DNA of 64,000 bases from Streptomyces pristinaespiralis (GCF_001278075.1 NZ_CP011340.1:2170001-2234000); one strand, 5' to 3'. Shown: positions 44,040 through 55,030, counted from the stretch's first letter. Numbers and translations are program-made. Notes: a model not told the origin generated them from the letters alone.

Positions 44040-44986
44040 GGCCACTCCTCGCGCACGAAGGCCGGCAGGCACGTCGAGAGCGTCATGACACCGCCCGTCC
44101 CGCGTCCCCGCCCCCCGCCGGCGGCCCGGTCCGGTGCGCGCACCGCCGCGGTCGCCGTGCCGAGGGCCGTGGCCACGGCGGGGACCGGTGTCCCGCCGGC
44201 ACGAAGGAGGCCGGCCGGCCGGTCGGGCCGCTGCCCGGGGCCGGCGCTCCGGTCCGCCTCCGGCGGGGGCAGTGTGACGGCCCATGACGTCAGCGCCCGG
44301 TCCCGGCGGTCCGTCCCGGTCCGCGGCGCGGTCGGCCTGCCGCACCGTGCGGCCGGGTCCAGGACGAGCCGTATCGCGCGCAGCAGGTCCGGCGCGGTCT
44401 CGGGTGCCGCCTCGATCTCCTCGGGCCGGGTGGCCGCGGTGGGCACCAGGACCCCCCGCGCGCCCGCGGCGAGCGCGGCCGTCACGTCGGAGCCGATGTC
44501 GCCGATGACGACGGTGCGCGACGGGCACACGCCGAGGCGTTGGCACGCGGCGAGCACGAGTCCGGGCGCGGGCTTGCGGCACCGGCAGCCGTCGTCCGGG
44601 CCGTGCGGGCAGACCGCCCACACGGCGAACGGCCCGAGCAGCGCGTCGATTCGCCGCTGCACCGCAGACACCTGACGGAGGGTCAGCTTCCCTTTGGCCA
44701 CGCCCGACTGGTTGCTGACCACGCCCACCGGCATGCCCAGCGCGCGCAGGGCGGTGAGGGCCTCCCAGGCGGAGGGCATCGGCACGACACGCGCCGGATC
44801 GCCGTTGTAGGGGACGTCGACGACGAGTGTGCCGTCCCGGTCGAAGAGGACCGCGTCGGGCAGGTCGGCGGCGTCCGGCGGCAACGGGGTGCCGCGCGAG
44901 GCCGGCGGGCCGTGGAAGAGCCACGGGCCTGTGCCGTGCCGCGCCGGGCCGCTGCCGGGCCGGGCCTCGGAGGGGACGTCGCTCAT
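44036..44986 (-). CDS. gmhB: heptose-1,7-bisphosphate phosphatase (HAD-IIIA) with C-terminal extension
   Basis: 316 residues. HAD motif I LFDRDGTLV (Asp49, Asp51), VVSNQSGVAKG (motif II), the zinc-finger-like CPHGPDDGCRCRKP loop, and IGDIGSDVTAA (motif IV), as in GmhB/HisB-N phosphatases. It should remove the C7 phosphate between the two HldE steps. Typical GmhB has about 190 residues; here about 100 further residues, Arg/Pro/Ala-rich, follow, ending at the GT9 start. It is coupled by ATGA at both ends. Confidence 0.88.
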   Translation of the reverse strand: MSDVPSEARPGSGPARHGTGPWLFHGPPASRGTPLPPDAADLPDAVLFDRDGTLVVDVPYNGDPARVVPMPSAWEALTALRALGMPVGVVSNQSGVAKGKLTLRQVSAVQRRIDALLGPFAVWAVCPHGPDDGCRCRKPAPGLVLAACQRLGVCPSRTVVIGDIGSDVTAALAAGARGVLVPTAATRPEEIEAAPETAPDLLRAIRLVLDPAARCGRPTAPRTGTDRRDRALTSWAVTLPPPEADRSAGPGQRPDRPAGLLRAGGTPVPAVATALGTATAAVRAPDRAAGGGRGRGTGGVMTLSTCLPAFVREEWP

Positions 44987-46050
44987 GGCAGCACCCCCTC
45001 CCGCACCGCCCGTCCGGGCGTCTTCGGGGCCCCGGACGGGACGGGCCGCGGCATCGGCCGCGTCCGGCGGTGGCGCAGCTGCGCGCCGAGCCAGTGCCAG
45101 GTGGCGACGGGCGGGACGACCGCGCTGGTCAGCGCCATCGAGATGATCTCGTCGCGGGTCCGGGGGCCGGGCGCGATCCGGGCCCAGGCGAACTCGGCGG
45201 TGCCGGCCAGCCAGAGCGCGGCGCAGGCGGTGGCCGCGACGGGCCTGGCCAGTGCGGCGCACGTCAGCGCGGCCGCCGCGGAGGCCGTCACCGCCAGGTG
45301 GCGGGGCAGGCGCCCCCGTGGCGCGTCCGCCCGCCGCCACCAGTCGCGGCCGTGCAGCCGGTTCATGAGCACGTCGTCGGCGTTGCCGGCCTGGACGCGT
45401 ACGGAGACCCAGCGGCCGGCGGGCCGGACCGGATGCGTGGTGGTGCGGGTGCCCGCGGCCAGGTCCCACCCGGCCGCCCGGACGCGCAGCGCGAGGTCGG
45501 CGTCCTCCCGGAAGGCGCGGGGGAAGCGTTCGTCGAAGCCGCCGACGGCCTCCAGCACCTCGCGCCGGTAGGCCATGTCGGCGGTGATCCAGCGGGCGGT
45601 GGCCAGACCTGCGGTGTTGCGCTCCCAGTCGGTGGGCGCGCGGTCCGTGGGCAGGGGGACCTCGATCCGGGCCGTGACGCCGCCGGTGCGGGGCCCGGCG
45701 GCCGCGAGGTCACGGGCCAGGTCGTCGCACCAGGTGGGTCCGGGCACCACGTCGTCGTCGAGGAAGACGATCCAGGGGACGGGGCCGGCGACCCGCAGAC
45801 CGGTGTTGCGGGCCGCGGCCGGCCCGCGGGCGCGGCCCGGCACCACAGAGGTGACCGGCCGCAGCGTCGCGGGGATCTCGACCGGAAGGGGGGTGCGGGG
45901 GACGCCGCGGCGGTCGTCGACGAGGACCACCCGCACCGGCCCGGGGCCACTGGCGGCGGCCAGCGCCCGCAGGCAGCCGGTCAGGCTGGGCCTGCCGACG
46001 GTCGGTATCACCACGGTGTACCGCGGCGGTTCGGCTCCGTGGGCGGTCAT
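44983..46050 (-). CDS. glycosyltransferase family 2 with membrane segments
   Basis: 355 residues. GT-A fold: YTVVIPTVGRPSLTGCLRALA, metal-binding FLDDDVVPG, then GGFDERFPRAFREDADLALR (the ED motif). The C-terminal third has hydrophobic segments (AVTASAAAALTCAALARPV, ACAALWLAGTAEFAWA) and a basic end, so it is probably anchored in the membrane. It follows the carbamoyltransferase with ATGA overlap and precedes gmhB in the same way. Confidence 0.9.
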   Translation of the reverse strand: MTAHGAEPPRYTVVIPTVGRPSLTGCLRALAAASGPGPVRVVLVDDRRGVPRTPLPVEIPATLRPVTSVVPGRARGPAAARNTGLRVAGPVPWIVFLDDDVVPGPTWCDDLARDLAAAGPRTGGVTARIEVPLPTDRAPTDWERNTAGLATARWITADMAYRREVLEAVGGFDERFPRAFREDADLALRVRAAGWDLAAGTRTTTHPVRPAGRWVSVRVQAGNADDVLMNRLHGRDWWRRADAPRGRLPRHLAVTASAAAALTCAALARPVAATACAALWLAGTAEFAWARIAPGPRTRDEIISMALTSAVVPPVATWHWLGAQLRHRRTRPMPRPVPSGAPKTPGRAVREGVLP

Positions 46051-47738
46051 CGCAGGGCTCCCGTTCCGAAGTCGTCGGTGTCGTCGTTGTGCCGGAAGAA
46101 GTCGCCGCGCCGGATCGCGTACGGTCCGACGGCCAGCAGGTCGACGGGCGAGGAGCCGAAGCATTCGAGGGCGTCGCGCGGGTCGTCGACCATGGGCCGG
46201 CCGGCCGTGTTCAGGCTGGTGTTGACGACCACCGGCAGTCCGGTGAGCCGCTCGAACTCGCCGAGCATCCGGGCCACCAGGGGTTCGCGCGAGCGGTCGA
46301 CCGTCTGGATGCGGGCCGTTCCGTCGACATGGACGACGGCGGGGATGCGTTCCCGCCACGCCGGGGCCACGTCGTGCACGAAGAGCATGTACGGGCTGGG
46401 CATCGGCCCGTCGAAGATCTCCGGGGCCCGTTCGGCGAGCACCATCGGGGCGACGGGACGGAACTGCTCACGGCCCTTGACGTCGTTGAGGCGTTCGAGG
46501 TTGCCCGCGTGACCGGGGTGGGCGAGGAGCGAGCGGTGCCCGAGGGCCCTCGGCCCGTATTCGGAACGCCCCTGGAACCAGGCCACGATCGCGTTGTCGG
46601 CGAGGGCCTCCGCCACGGTCGCGGCGATGTCGGCGGGCCGGTCGAAGGGCACGGCGGCGGTCTTGAGCCAGGCGCCGAGTTCCGCGTCGGACCAGTCCCG
46701 TCCGAGGTCGGCGCCGTGCATCGGCTCCGGGTCGTCGCCCTCGCCGGCCGACAGCAGCAGGGCGCCGCCCAGGGCGGTGCCCGCGTCACCCGCGGCGGGC
46801 TGCACCCAGACGCGGGAGAAGGGGCCTTCGCGGGCGATACGGGAGTTGGCGACGCAGTTGAGGGCGACGCCGCCGGCGAGGGTGAGCAGGCTGTCGTGGG
46901 TCTGGCCGTGCAGGTGGCGCACCAGGTCGAGCATGGTCTCCTCGAGGACCGCCTGGGCGCTCGCGGCGACGTCGGCGTGCTCCTGGGTCCACGGCTCCTC
47001 CGGGCCACGCGACGCGCAGAACTGCTGCCAGGGCACGCCGGTCGCCCGGAATCCGCCGTCGCCGGTGGGGTGCACGTATTTGCGCAGCTCGCCGAGCATG
47101 CGGGGGGTTCCGTGGGAGGCGAGGGCCATCACCTTGAACTCGTCGGAGGAGCGCAGGAACCCGAGGTGCTCGGTCAGTTCCTCGTAGACGAGTCCGAGCG
47201 AGTGGGGCAGTTCCTGTGCGTGCAGGGCCTCCAGCCGGCCGTGGATCCGGCGCGCGGCGAGGTGCGAGGCACGCTCCCCGCGGCCGTCGAGGACGAGCAC
47301 CGACGAACTGTCGGCGTCGGGTGCGGCGAAGGCACCGGAGGCGGCGTGTGCCATGTGGTGCGGCACGAAGCGGACGATGTCCGGGTCGAGGCCGGGCAGC
47401 GCGGTCTGCAGGAAGCCGGGGGCCTCCCGGGCGTACGCGAGGCGCAGGTGGTCCCAGGGGTCGTCGAGGCCCATGGTGTCGGTCGGCCTGGCGAGCGACG
47501 GGTCGAAGGAGTACGCCACCGCGTCGAGGTCCTGGGGCCGCAGCCCGGCGCGCTTCAGACACCAGGCGGCGGACTGTTCCGGCAGTTCCCAGGCGGAGAA
47601 GGGCAGCGGTCGCTTCCCGTGCTTGCGCCGGGAGAAGCGTTCCTCCTCGGCCGCCGCGACGGTCCGGCCGTCGATGACGAGCGCGGCTGCGGGGTCGTGG
47701 AAGAGGGCGTTGATTCCGAGAATGCGCATGTCAGTCAC
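46047..47738 (-). CDS. O-carbamoyltransferase (NodU/CmcH family)
   Basis: 563 residues. N-terminal ASKHA-like domain (MRILGINALFHDPAAALV, HHMAHAASGAF, VLVLDGRGE, LTLAGGVALNCVAN) and C-terminal domain with GRSEYGPRALGHRSLLAHP and PVVVNTSLNTAGRPM. These are the TobZ/NodU/CmcH signatures: carbamoyl phosphate and ATP give a carbamoyl-adenylate, then the carbamate is moved to a sugar hydroxyl. The start is GTG 47738 or ATG 47729, both behind AAAGG. Within this cluster the acceptor is likely a heptose or another residue of the glycan. Confidence 0.92.
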   Translation of the reverse strand: MTDMRILGINALFHDPAAALVIDGRTVAAAEEERFSRRKHGKRPLPFSAWELPEQSAAWCLKRAGLRPQDLDAVAYSFDPSLARPTDTMGLDDPWDHLRLAYAREAPGFLQTALPGLDPDIVRFVPHHMAHAASGAFAAPDADSSSVLVLDGRGERASHLAARRIHGRLEALHAQELPHSLGLVYEELTEHLGFLRSSDEFKVMALASHGTPRMLGELRKYVHPTGDGGFRATGVPWQQFCASRGPEEPWTQEHADVAASAQAVLEETMLDLVRHLHGQTHDSLLTLAGGVALNCVANSRIAREGPFSRVWVQPAAGDAGTALGGALLLSAGEGDDPEPMHGADLGRDWSDAELGAWLKTAAVPFDRPADIAATVAEALADNAIVAWFQGRSEYGPRALGHRSLLAHPGHAGNLERLNDVKGREQFRPVAPMVLAERAPEIFDGPMPSPYMLFVHDVAPAWRERIPAVVHVDGTARIQTVDRSREPLVARMLGEFERLTGLPVVVNTSLNTAGRPMVDDPRDALECFGSSPVDLLAVGPYAIRRGDFFRHNDDTDDFGTGALR

Positions 47739-47786
47739 AGGCCTTTCGACGAGGCGCGTCCAGGTCCGGGCGGTCGTGGCGCGCCG

Positions 47787-48746
47787 TCAGTCCATGTGGT
47801 CGCGGAACCAGGCGATGGTGCGGCGCAGTCCCTGCTCGGCGCTCACGGACGGCTCCCACTCGAGCTTGTCGCGGGCCAGCGTGATGTCGGGGCAGCGCAC
47901 GGCCGGGTCGTCCGTGGGCCGCTCGACGAAGCGGATCTCGGAGCTGGATCCGGTGAGTTCGATGATCAGACGGGCGAGGTCGAGCATGGTGATCTCGGTC
48001 GGGTTGCCGATGTTCACCGGGCCCCGCAGTCCGTGGGCGGCCGCCGCCAGGATGCCGCCCACGGTGTCGTCGACGTAGCAGAGGGACCGCGTCTGACGGC
48101 CGTCGCCGCTCACCGTCAGGGGCTCGCCGGCCAGTGCCTGGCGGACGAACGTGGGCACCGCCCGGCCGTCGTGGCCGCGCATCCTGGGGCCGTAGGTGTT
48201 GAACAGCCGCACGATGCCGGTGTCGGTGCCGTTGGCGTCCGCGTGGGCGGTGGTCAGCGCCTCACCGAAACGCTTGGCCTCGTCGTACACGCTGCGCGGG
48301 CCGACCGGGTTGACGTTGCCCCAGTAGCGCTCGTTCTGCGGATGCTGCTGGGGGTCGCCGTAGACCTCGGAGGTGGACGCCAGCATGAAGCGGGCGCCGA
48401 AGCCGTGGGCGAGGGCCAGGGCGTTACGGGTGCCGAGACTGCCCGCGTCGAGCGTGTGCAGCGGCAGCCGGAGGTAGTCGGCCGGGGAGGCCGGGGAGGC
48501 GAAGTGCAGCACCAGGTCCGCGGGCGGCTCGACGGTGAACGGCTCACTGACGCTGGCCCGCACGAACTGGAACCCTGGGCGGTCGCGCAGCGCGGATATG
48601 TTCTCCGGACGGCCGGTGCTGAAGTCGTCGACGCAGGTCACCGCGGTGCCGGAATCCAGCAGCGCCGTGCACAGGTGCGAGCCGACGAAGCCCGCGCCAC
48701 CGGTGACGACGGCGTGCTTCCAGCTGCGCGAGAAGGCGGCGTTCAT
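47787..48746 (-). CDS. UDP-glucuronate decarboxylase-like NAD-dependent epimerase/dehydratase
   Basis: 319 residues, extended SDR. NAD motif VTGGAGFVGSHL, HFASPASPADYLRLPLHTLD, STSEVYGDPQQHPQNERYWG and SVYDEAKRFGEAL (Tyr/Lys), NTYGPRM. The HFASPASP and YGDP..HPQ..YWG pattern is that of UXS enzymes, which convert UDP-glucuronate to UDP-xylose. First gene of the minus-strand glycan cluster, 48 bases before the carbamoyltransferase. No UDP-glucose dehydrogenase is in the window, so UDP-glucuronate must come from elsewhere. A closely related dTDP-glucose dehydratase activity is less likely. Confidence 0.87.
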   Translation of the reverse strand: MNAAFSRSWKHAVVTGGAGFVGSHLCTALLDSGTAVTCVDDFSTGRPENISALRDRPGFQFVRASVSEPFTVEPPADLVLHFASPASPADYLRLPLHTLDAGSLGTRNALALAHGFGARFMLASTSEVYGDPQQHPQNERYWGNVNPVGPRSVYDEAKRFGEALTTAHADANGTDTGIVRLFNTYGPRMRGHDGRAVPTFVRQALAGEPLTVSGDGRQTRSLCYVDDTVGGILAAAAHGLRGPVNIGNPTEITMLDLARLIIELTGSSSEIRFVERPTDDPAVRCPDITLARDKLEWEPSVSAEQGLRRTIAWFRDHMD

Positions 48747-49058
48747 GGAATACCTCCGTGCGTCCCGTGCGTCCTGCCGGGTCTCCGGCCTGCGACCAGC
48801 GTCGGCCGCTCCCGGTGGCCGGGCCGCTTCACGTACTGCATTCGAGTGAGCTACGGAATGTGGTCACCGGGCGGAAAACGCTCCGCCCGGTGAATGACCG
48901 CCGTCTGGGTACTCGTCCGCGCATGACCGATCGGGCCGGGACCACGGCGCACGGCCCGCGGCCGAGGTTCTGCCCGGCGAGCTGAGGGCCGCGGCGCACC
49001 GGGGCATGACCGAACCCGGCTCCGGCGACCGGCCGCGCGAAGCGGACGAGGAGGCATG
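48747..49058. other. divergent promoter gap between the glycan cluster and the dehydrogenase
   Basis: 312 bases without a supported gene. It must hold the promoter of the ten-gene glycan cluster. A GAGGAGG ribosome site (49048-49054) belongs to the dehydrogenase. No operator-like repeat stands out. Confidence 0.5.
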
Positions 49059-50255
49059 ATGAAAGCTCTGACCTGGCACGGAAAGCGCGACGTACGCGTG
49101 GAGACCGTCCCTGATCCCGAGATCCGCGATTCCACCGACGTGATCGTCAAGGTGACGACGTCCGGGCTCTGCGGCTCCGACCTGCACCTGTACGAGCTGT
49201 TCGGGCCGTTCATCGATGCGGGCGACATCCTCGGGCACGAACCGATGGGCGTCGTCGAGGAAGTGGGCTCTGAGGTCACGGCCGTACGGCCGGGGGACCG
49301 TGTCGTGGTGCCCTTCAACGTCTCTTGCGGCACCTGCTTCATGTGTGCTCAGGGCCTGCAGTCCCAGTGCGAGACGACCCAGGTCAGGGAACACGGCATG
49401 GGCGCCTCACTGTTCGGCTACACCAAGCTCTACGGCCAGGTGCCCGGCGGGCAGGCGCAGTACCTGCGGGTCCCGTTCGGCAACACGCTGCCCATCAAGG
49501 TCCCCGACGGCCCGCCGGACGAGAGGTTCGTCTACCTGTCGGACGTGCTGCCCACGTCCTGGCAGGCGGTCGAGTACGCGGCGGTGCCGCCCGGTGGCTC
49601 CGTGGTGGTGCTGGGCCTCGGACCGATCGGCGACATGTGCACCCGCGTCGCGGCGCACCGGGGCGCCGGCCTGGTGATGGGCATCGACCTGGTGCCCGAA
49701 CGGCTCGAGCGGGCCAGGGCGCACGGGGTGCGCACCTTCGACCTGGACGAGTACGGCGCGAAGGTCGCGGACGCGGTCCGTGACCTGACCGACGGCCGGG
49801 GTGCGGACGCCGTCATCGACGCGGTGGGCATGGAGGCCCACGGCGCGCCGGTGGCCAAGGCGGGGCAGCAGCTGACGACCCTCCTGCCCGGCGCGGTCGC
49901 CGCCCGGATGATGAAGCGCGTCGGGGTCGACAGCCTCTCCGCCCTGCACCTGGCGATCGAGCTCGTGCGCCGGGGCGGCACCGTGTCGCTCTCCGGCGTG
50001 TACGGCGGGATGGCCGACCCGATGCCGATGCTGACCATGTTCGACAAGCAGGTGCAGCTGCGGATGGGGCAGGCCAACGTGTGGCGGTGGGTGGACGACC
50101 TGCTGCCGCTCGTCACCGACGGCGATCCGCTCGGGACCGAGCGGTTCGCCACCCACCGCGTGCCGCTGGAGAAGGCTCCGGAGGCCTACGAGATGTTCCA
50201 GAAGAAGCAGGAGGGAGCCGTCAAGGTGCTCTTCGAGCCGTGGCCCGCCGGCTAG
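49059..50255 (+). CDS. zinc-dependent alcohol/formaldehyde dehydrogenase
   Basis: 398 residues of the MDR family. Catalytic zinc ligands: Cys and Asp in GLCGSDLHLYE, and GHEP; structural zinc lobe CGTCFMCAQGLQSQCE. Rossmann motif VVVLGLGPIGDMCTRVAAHRG. The long insert around the GYTKLYGQVPGG loop and the C-terminus are like glutathione-independent formaldehyde dehydrogenases. Two adjacent ATGs (49056, 49059); the second has the better spacing from GAGGAGG. Substrate is not certain. It converges on gdhA with only 10 bases between stops. Confidence 0.9.
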   Translation: MKALTWHGKRDVRVETVPDPEIRDSTDVIVKVTTSGLCGSDLHLYELFGPFIDAGDILGHEPMGVVEEVGSEVTAVRPGDRVVVPFNVSCGTCFMCAQGLQSQCETTQVREHGMGASLFGYTKLYGQVPGGQAQYLRVPFGNTLPIKVPDGPPDERFVYLSDVLPTSWQAVEYAAVPPGGSVVVLGLGPIGDMCTRVAAHRGAGLVMGIDLVPERLERARAHGVRTFDLDEYGAKVADAVRDLTDGRGADAVIDAVGMEAHGAPVAKAGQQLTTLLPGAVAARMMKRVGVDSLSALHLAIELVRRGGTVSLSGVYGGMADPMPMLTMFDKQVQLRMGQANVWRWVDDLLPLVTDGDPLGTERFATHRVPLEKAPEAYEMFQKKQEGAVKVLFEPWPAG

Positions 50256-50265
50256 CCCCGGCCGG

Positions 50266-51720
<1,455 letters not shown>

Positions 51721-51852
51721 TCATTTCCGCCCGGATCGACCTCCCACCGGGCCCGCCGACGCTGCCGAACCCGGCCCCCAGTGTCTCGGACGCCCTGGTT
51801 CCCGTTGTCGCGGGGGGGGCGCCGGTCGGTGGTGGCCCGGCGGAGAACGCGG

Positions 51853-51892
51853 GCGGGAGCGGTCCGCCCCTTGCCGGGCGGGCCGCTCCCGC
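51853..51892 (-). terminator. terminator of the pigment monooxygenase gene
   Basis: GCGGGAGCGG / CCGCTCCCGC (ten pairs) with further pairing GTCCGCC/GGGCGG inside, 19 bases past the stop of the monooxygenase gene. The rest of the gap 51622-51910 shows nothing else. Confidence 0.75.
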
Positions 51893-51910
51893 TTCCGTGC
51901 GCCGCCGGCC

Positions 51911-53608
51911 TCAGCCGCGGCGCAGCACCGCCACCAGGGCCTCGTACAGCGCGCTCTCCGCGTCGGGTACCGCGTTCACCGCGCGCCAGGCCACGAACCC
52001 GTCCGGGCGGACCAGCACCGCGCCCTCCGGCGTGGTGCCGTGGGTCTGCGCCCAGTCGGCGCCGGCCTCCGCCACCAGATCAGCCTCCACGCCCTCACCG
52101 ATGCGATAGGCGTCCAGCCCGACCGACAGGCGGTCCGCTACGAGTTGCGCCGCCATGAGCCAGTCCTTGCCGCCGGTGCCGGCCAGCAGGACGAACGACT
52201 TCTCGTAAAGGTCCAGCGTGGACAGCCTGTTGTGCTCGCCGGGCCGGTGGAGCCACATGTGCGGGGCCCGGGTGCCGGGGGCTCCGGAGAGGTCCATCCG
52301 GTCGGGAACGGGCGGCAGTTCGGGGTCTGCGCCGAGGACGGCCCCGCGCGGGTAGCGGTAGCCGAGGACGACCGGGAGCAGCCCGCCGCGCGGTCCGCCG
52401 GCCACCGCCGCCGGGGCCGGCGTGTACCCGGGGTGGCTGTGCTCGACCGACCGCGCGGAGGCGCGGGCACTGGTGGCCACCGCCACCGGCAGGCGTTCCT
52501 CCTCGTACGTGCGGAGCAGGTCCGGCCCCGCCGAGCCGTCGAGGACGGCCGCGAGCTTCCAGGCCAGGTTGTGCGCGTCCTGGATGCCGGTGTTGGAGCC
52601 GAAGGCGCCGGTCGGCGACATCTCGTGCGCGGAGTCCCCCGCCAGGAAGACCCTGCCCCGCCCGTAGTGCTCGGCGACGCGTTCGGCGGCGTGCCAGGGC
52701 GCCTTTCCGGTGATCTCGACGTCGAGGCCGGGAGCCCCCGTCGCCGCGCGGATGAGGTCGGCGCAGCGCTCGTCCGTGAAGTCCTCGAGCGACTCGCCGC
52801 GGTCGTACTGCCAGGGGGCGTGGAAGACCCAGAGCTCCTTGTTGTCCACCGGGAGCAGGGCCCCCTCCGCCTCGGGGCCGGTCAGGTAGCAGACCACGAA
52901 GCGGCGGTCGCCGACCACGTCGGCGAGCGCGCGCGAGCGGAAGCTGACGCTCACGTTGTGGAACAGGTCGCCGGGGCCGGACTGCCCGATGCCGAGCCGC
53001 TCCCGCACCGGGCTGCGCGGCCCGTCGGCGGCGATGAGATAGTCCGCGCGCACCGTGCTGTCGCGGCCGGTCACCCGGTCGCGGACGACGGCGGTGACGC
53101 CGTCGTCGTCCTGCTCGAAGGAGACCAGCTCGGTGGAGAAGCGCACGTCGCCACCCAGTTCGACGGCCGCTTCGAGCAGGACGGGCTCCAGGTCGTTCTG
53201 GCTGCACACGCACCAAGCGGCGGGGCTGAGACGGCCCGGCGCGCCGCCCTTCTCGTCGATCTGCCTGACCAGCCACTCACCCGCGTCGGGGTCGGCCAGT
53301 TCCGGGGTCTGCAGGATGCCGTGGTTGTCCGCCAGCACGGACGCCGCGGCCACGATCCGCTCCGTCACCCCGGCCGAACGGAACACCTCCATCGTGCGCA
53401 GGTTGTTCCCGCGGCCGCGCGGATGGATCGAGGTGCCCGGGTGCTTCTCGACGAGCATGTGCCCGACGCCGAGCCGCCCGAGGAAAAGGGATGCGGACAG
53501 GCCCACCAGGGAGCCACCCACGATCAGGACCGGTACGCGGTGTTGTTCGGCTTTCTCTTCCATGAGTGCTCCAGCTCCAGCCGCCGGTAGGGGTTTGGCG
53601 TTCTCCAT
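51911..53608 (-). CDS. FAD-dependent aromatic polyketide hydroxylase (WhiE ORFVIII type)
   Basis: 565 residues. N-terminal FAD site VPVLIVGGSLVGLSASLFLG, PRGRGNNLRTMEVFRSAG, the second FAD motif VFLAGDSAHEMSPTGAFGSNTGIQD, and a thioredoxin-like C-terminus of the PHBH-type phenol hydroxylases. It should hydroxylate the pigment polyketide late in the pathway. ATG 53608 has AGGAAA upstream; ATG 53563, with GGAG 5 bases before it, is also likely. Divergent from the rest of the cluster as in S. coelicolor whiE, where the hydroxylase has its own sporulation promoter. Confidence 0.9.
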   Translation of the reverse strand: MENAKPLPAAGAGALMEEKAEQHRVPVLIVGGSLVGLSASLFLGRLGVGHMLVEKHPGTSIHPRGRGNNLRTMEVFRSAGVTERIVAAASVLADNHGILQTPELADPDAGEWLVRQIDEKGGAPGRLSPAAWCVCSQNDLEPVLLEAAVELGGDVRFSTELVSFEQDDDGVTAVVRDRVTGRDSTVRADYLIAADGPRSPVRERLGIGQSGPGDLFHNVSVSFRSRALADVVGDRRFVVCYLTGPEAEGALLPVDNKELWVFHAPWQYDRGESLEDFTDERCADLIRAATGAPGLDVEITGKAPWHAAERVAEHYGRGRVFLAGDSAHEMSPTGAFGSNTGIQDAHNLAWKLAAVLDGSAGPDLLRTYEEERLPVAVATSARASARSVEHSHPGYTPAPAAVAGGPRGGLLPVVLGYRYPRGAVLGADPELPPVPDRMDLSGAPGTRAPHMWLHRPGEHNRLSTLDLYEKSFVLLAGTGGKDWLMAAQLVADRLSVGLDAYRIGEGVEADLVAEAGADWAQTHGTTPEGAVLVRPDGFVAWRAVNAVPDAESALYEALVAVLRRG

Positions 53609-53829
53609 GCCCGCGTTTCCTGCCCGCGACGGAGGGGTTCGGCTCGGCCCTTCACTCGCGTGGTGCACACATCTCGCGCCACCCGTGTTACCGACACAGG
53701 ATCGAAGCCGGACCACCACATCGCGCCACAGGTGGCCAGCCGTCCGCATACGCCGGATCCGACGCTCGGATTTCCCGAGGCCCGGCGTCGTGCCGCAGGC
53801 GGCCTCACCGACAAGGAGATGCGTGGAAC
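53609..53829. promoter_or_regulatory. divergent spore pigment promoter region
   Basis: 221 bases between the divergent hydroxylase and the first gene of the main operon. In characterised whiE clusters this gap holds the two developmentally regulated promoters, one dependent on sigma-F. I cannot assign the -10 and -35 boxes here with confidence. Confidence 0.5.
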
Positions 53830-54954
53830 ATGACAATGCTGTCCGAACGTGTGTCCCAGTCCGCATTCGACGGCTCCCGGCTCCGGGTCGTGCTGCTGCT
53901 TGACCTCCAGGACGGCGCCCAACAGCGCTTTCTGACGGCGTACGAGCACATGCGCAACCAGGTGGCCTCCGTGCCAGGTCATCTCAGCGACCAGCTCTGC
54001 CAGTCGATCGAGAACCCGTCGCAGTGGCTCATCACCAGCGAATGGGAGAGCGCACCCCCCTTCCTCGCCTGGGTGAACAGCGAGGAGCACGTCGAGACCG
54101 TACGGCCGCTGCACGACTGCGTGCTCGACACACGGTCCCTGCGCTTCAGCGTTCTGCGCGAGACCTCGGGCGTGCACGCGCCCCAGGCCGCCGCGCAGCA
54201 CGCCGGCGGGCTCCAGCCCTCGCCCCGGGTCGGGGACGGCGTGGTCCGCCACGCCCTCACCTTCACCGTCAAGCCCGGCAGCGAGCAGACCGTGGCCAAG
54301 ATCCTCTCCGGCTACACCTCGCCGGAGGCACAGGTCGACGACACCACCCGGCTCCGCCGCACCACGCTGTTCATGCACGGCAACCGCGTCGTGCGGACCG
54401 TCGAGGTGCAGGGCGACCTGCTCGCGGCGCTGCGGCACGTGGCCAGGCAGCCCGAGATCAGGGCGGTCGAGGAGGCGATCAATCCGTACCTGGAGCAGGA
54501 CCGGAACCTCGACGACCCGCAGTCGGCACGGCTGTTCTTCACCCGCGCCGCCCTGCCCGCGGTCCACCACCTCGCTCCCCCGGGCGAGCAGAACGCGGAG
54601 ACGGAGCGCCACGCGCTGCTCTACCCGGCCAAGCCGGGGTGCGGCATGGCCCTCGCCCGACTGCTGGCCGGTCAGGACGAGGCGGCGGCCGACAGCACCG
54701 GCTGCCCCGTCGACAGCAGCACCGTCTTCCAGCGCGACGACATCGTCGTACGACTCGTCGACGTGCGCGGACCGCTCGACGCCGACCCGTCGGCCGTCAT
54801 GGGCGCACACGGCCTGCGCAAGTCCGCGGTGCTGGCGAAGCTGCTGGACACCGAGGCGCTCGGCCTCGACGAGTCGCTCTCGGACGAGAAGGCGATGACC
54901 CGTCTGCTCGAGAGCTCCCAGATGCGCCTGATCACCGACCGCCGTGCCCGCTGA
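53830..54954 (+). CDS. SchA/CurD family spore pigment protein (WhiE ORFI type)
   Basis: 374 residues. The N-terminal ~110 residues form an ABM-like ferredoxin fold ([39 protein letters not shown]); a second related domain ([20 protein letters not shown]) and a third ([20 protein letters not shown]) follow, so the protein looks like three TcmI-like repeats. Pfam groups these as SchA/CurD. The biochemical role is not settled; loss affects pigment placement or late tailoring in related clusters. First gene of the operon, ATG 53830. Confidence 0.88.
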   Translation: MTMLSERVSQSAFDGSRLRVVLLLDLQDGAQQRFLTAYEHMRNQVASVPGHLSDQLCQSIENPSQWLITSEWESAPPFLAWVNSEEHVETVRPLHDCVLDTRSLRFSVLRETSGVHAPQAAAQHAGGLQPSPRVGDGVVRHALTFTVKPGSEQTVAKILSGYTSPEAQVDDTTRLRRTTLFMHGNRVVRTVEVQGDLLAALRHVARQPEIRAVEEAINPYLEQDRNLDDPQSARLFFTRAALPAVHHLAPPGEQNAETERHALLYPAKPGCGMALARLLAGQDEAAADSTGCPVDSSTVFQRDDIVVRLVDVRGPLDADPSAVMGAHGLRKSAVLAKLLDTEALGLDESLSDEKAMTRLLESSQMRLITDRRAR

Positions 54955-55030
54955 ACCACGCACCCGGCCGCCGGCGGCCGTGCGACACCCCGAAGTCACC
55001 GTGCCGCAAGGCCTTGTGGAGGAACCAGTC

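Noticed and set aside
42043..48746. Antibiotic (aminoglycoside or septacidin-like) cluster
   Set aside because: Heptose and carbamoyl genes occur in such clusters, but no scaffold, aminotransferase or resistance genes are present.
53566..53829. Longer start for the SchA/CurD gene
   Set aside because: The extension would overlap the divergent hydroxylase start region and reads as low-complexity; ATG 53830 begins the conserved domain.
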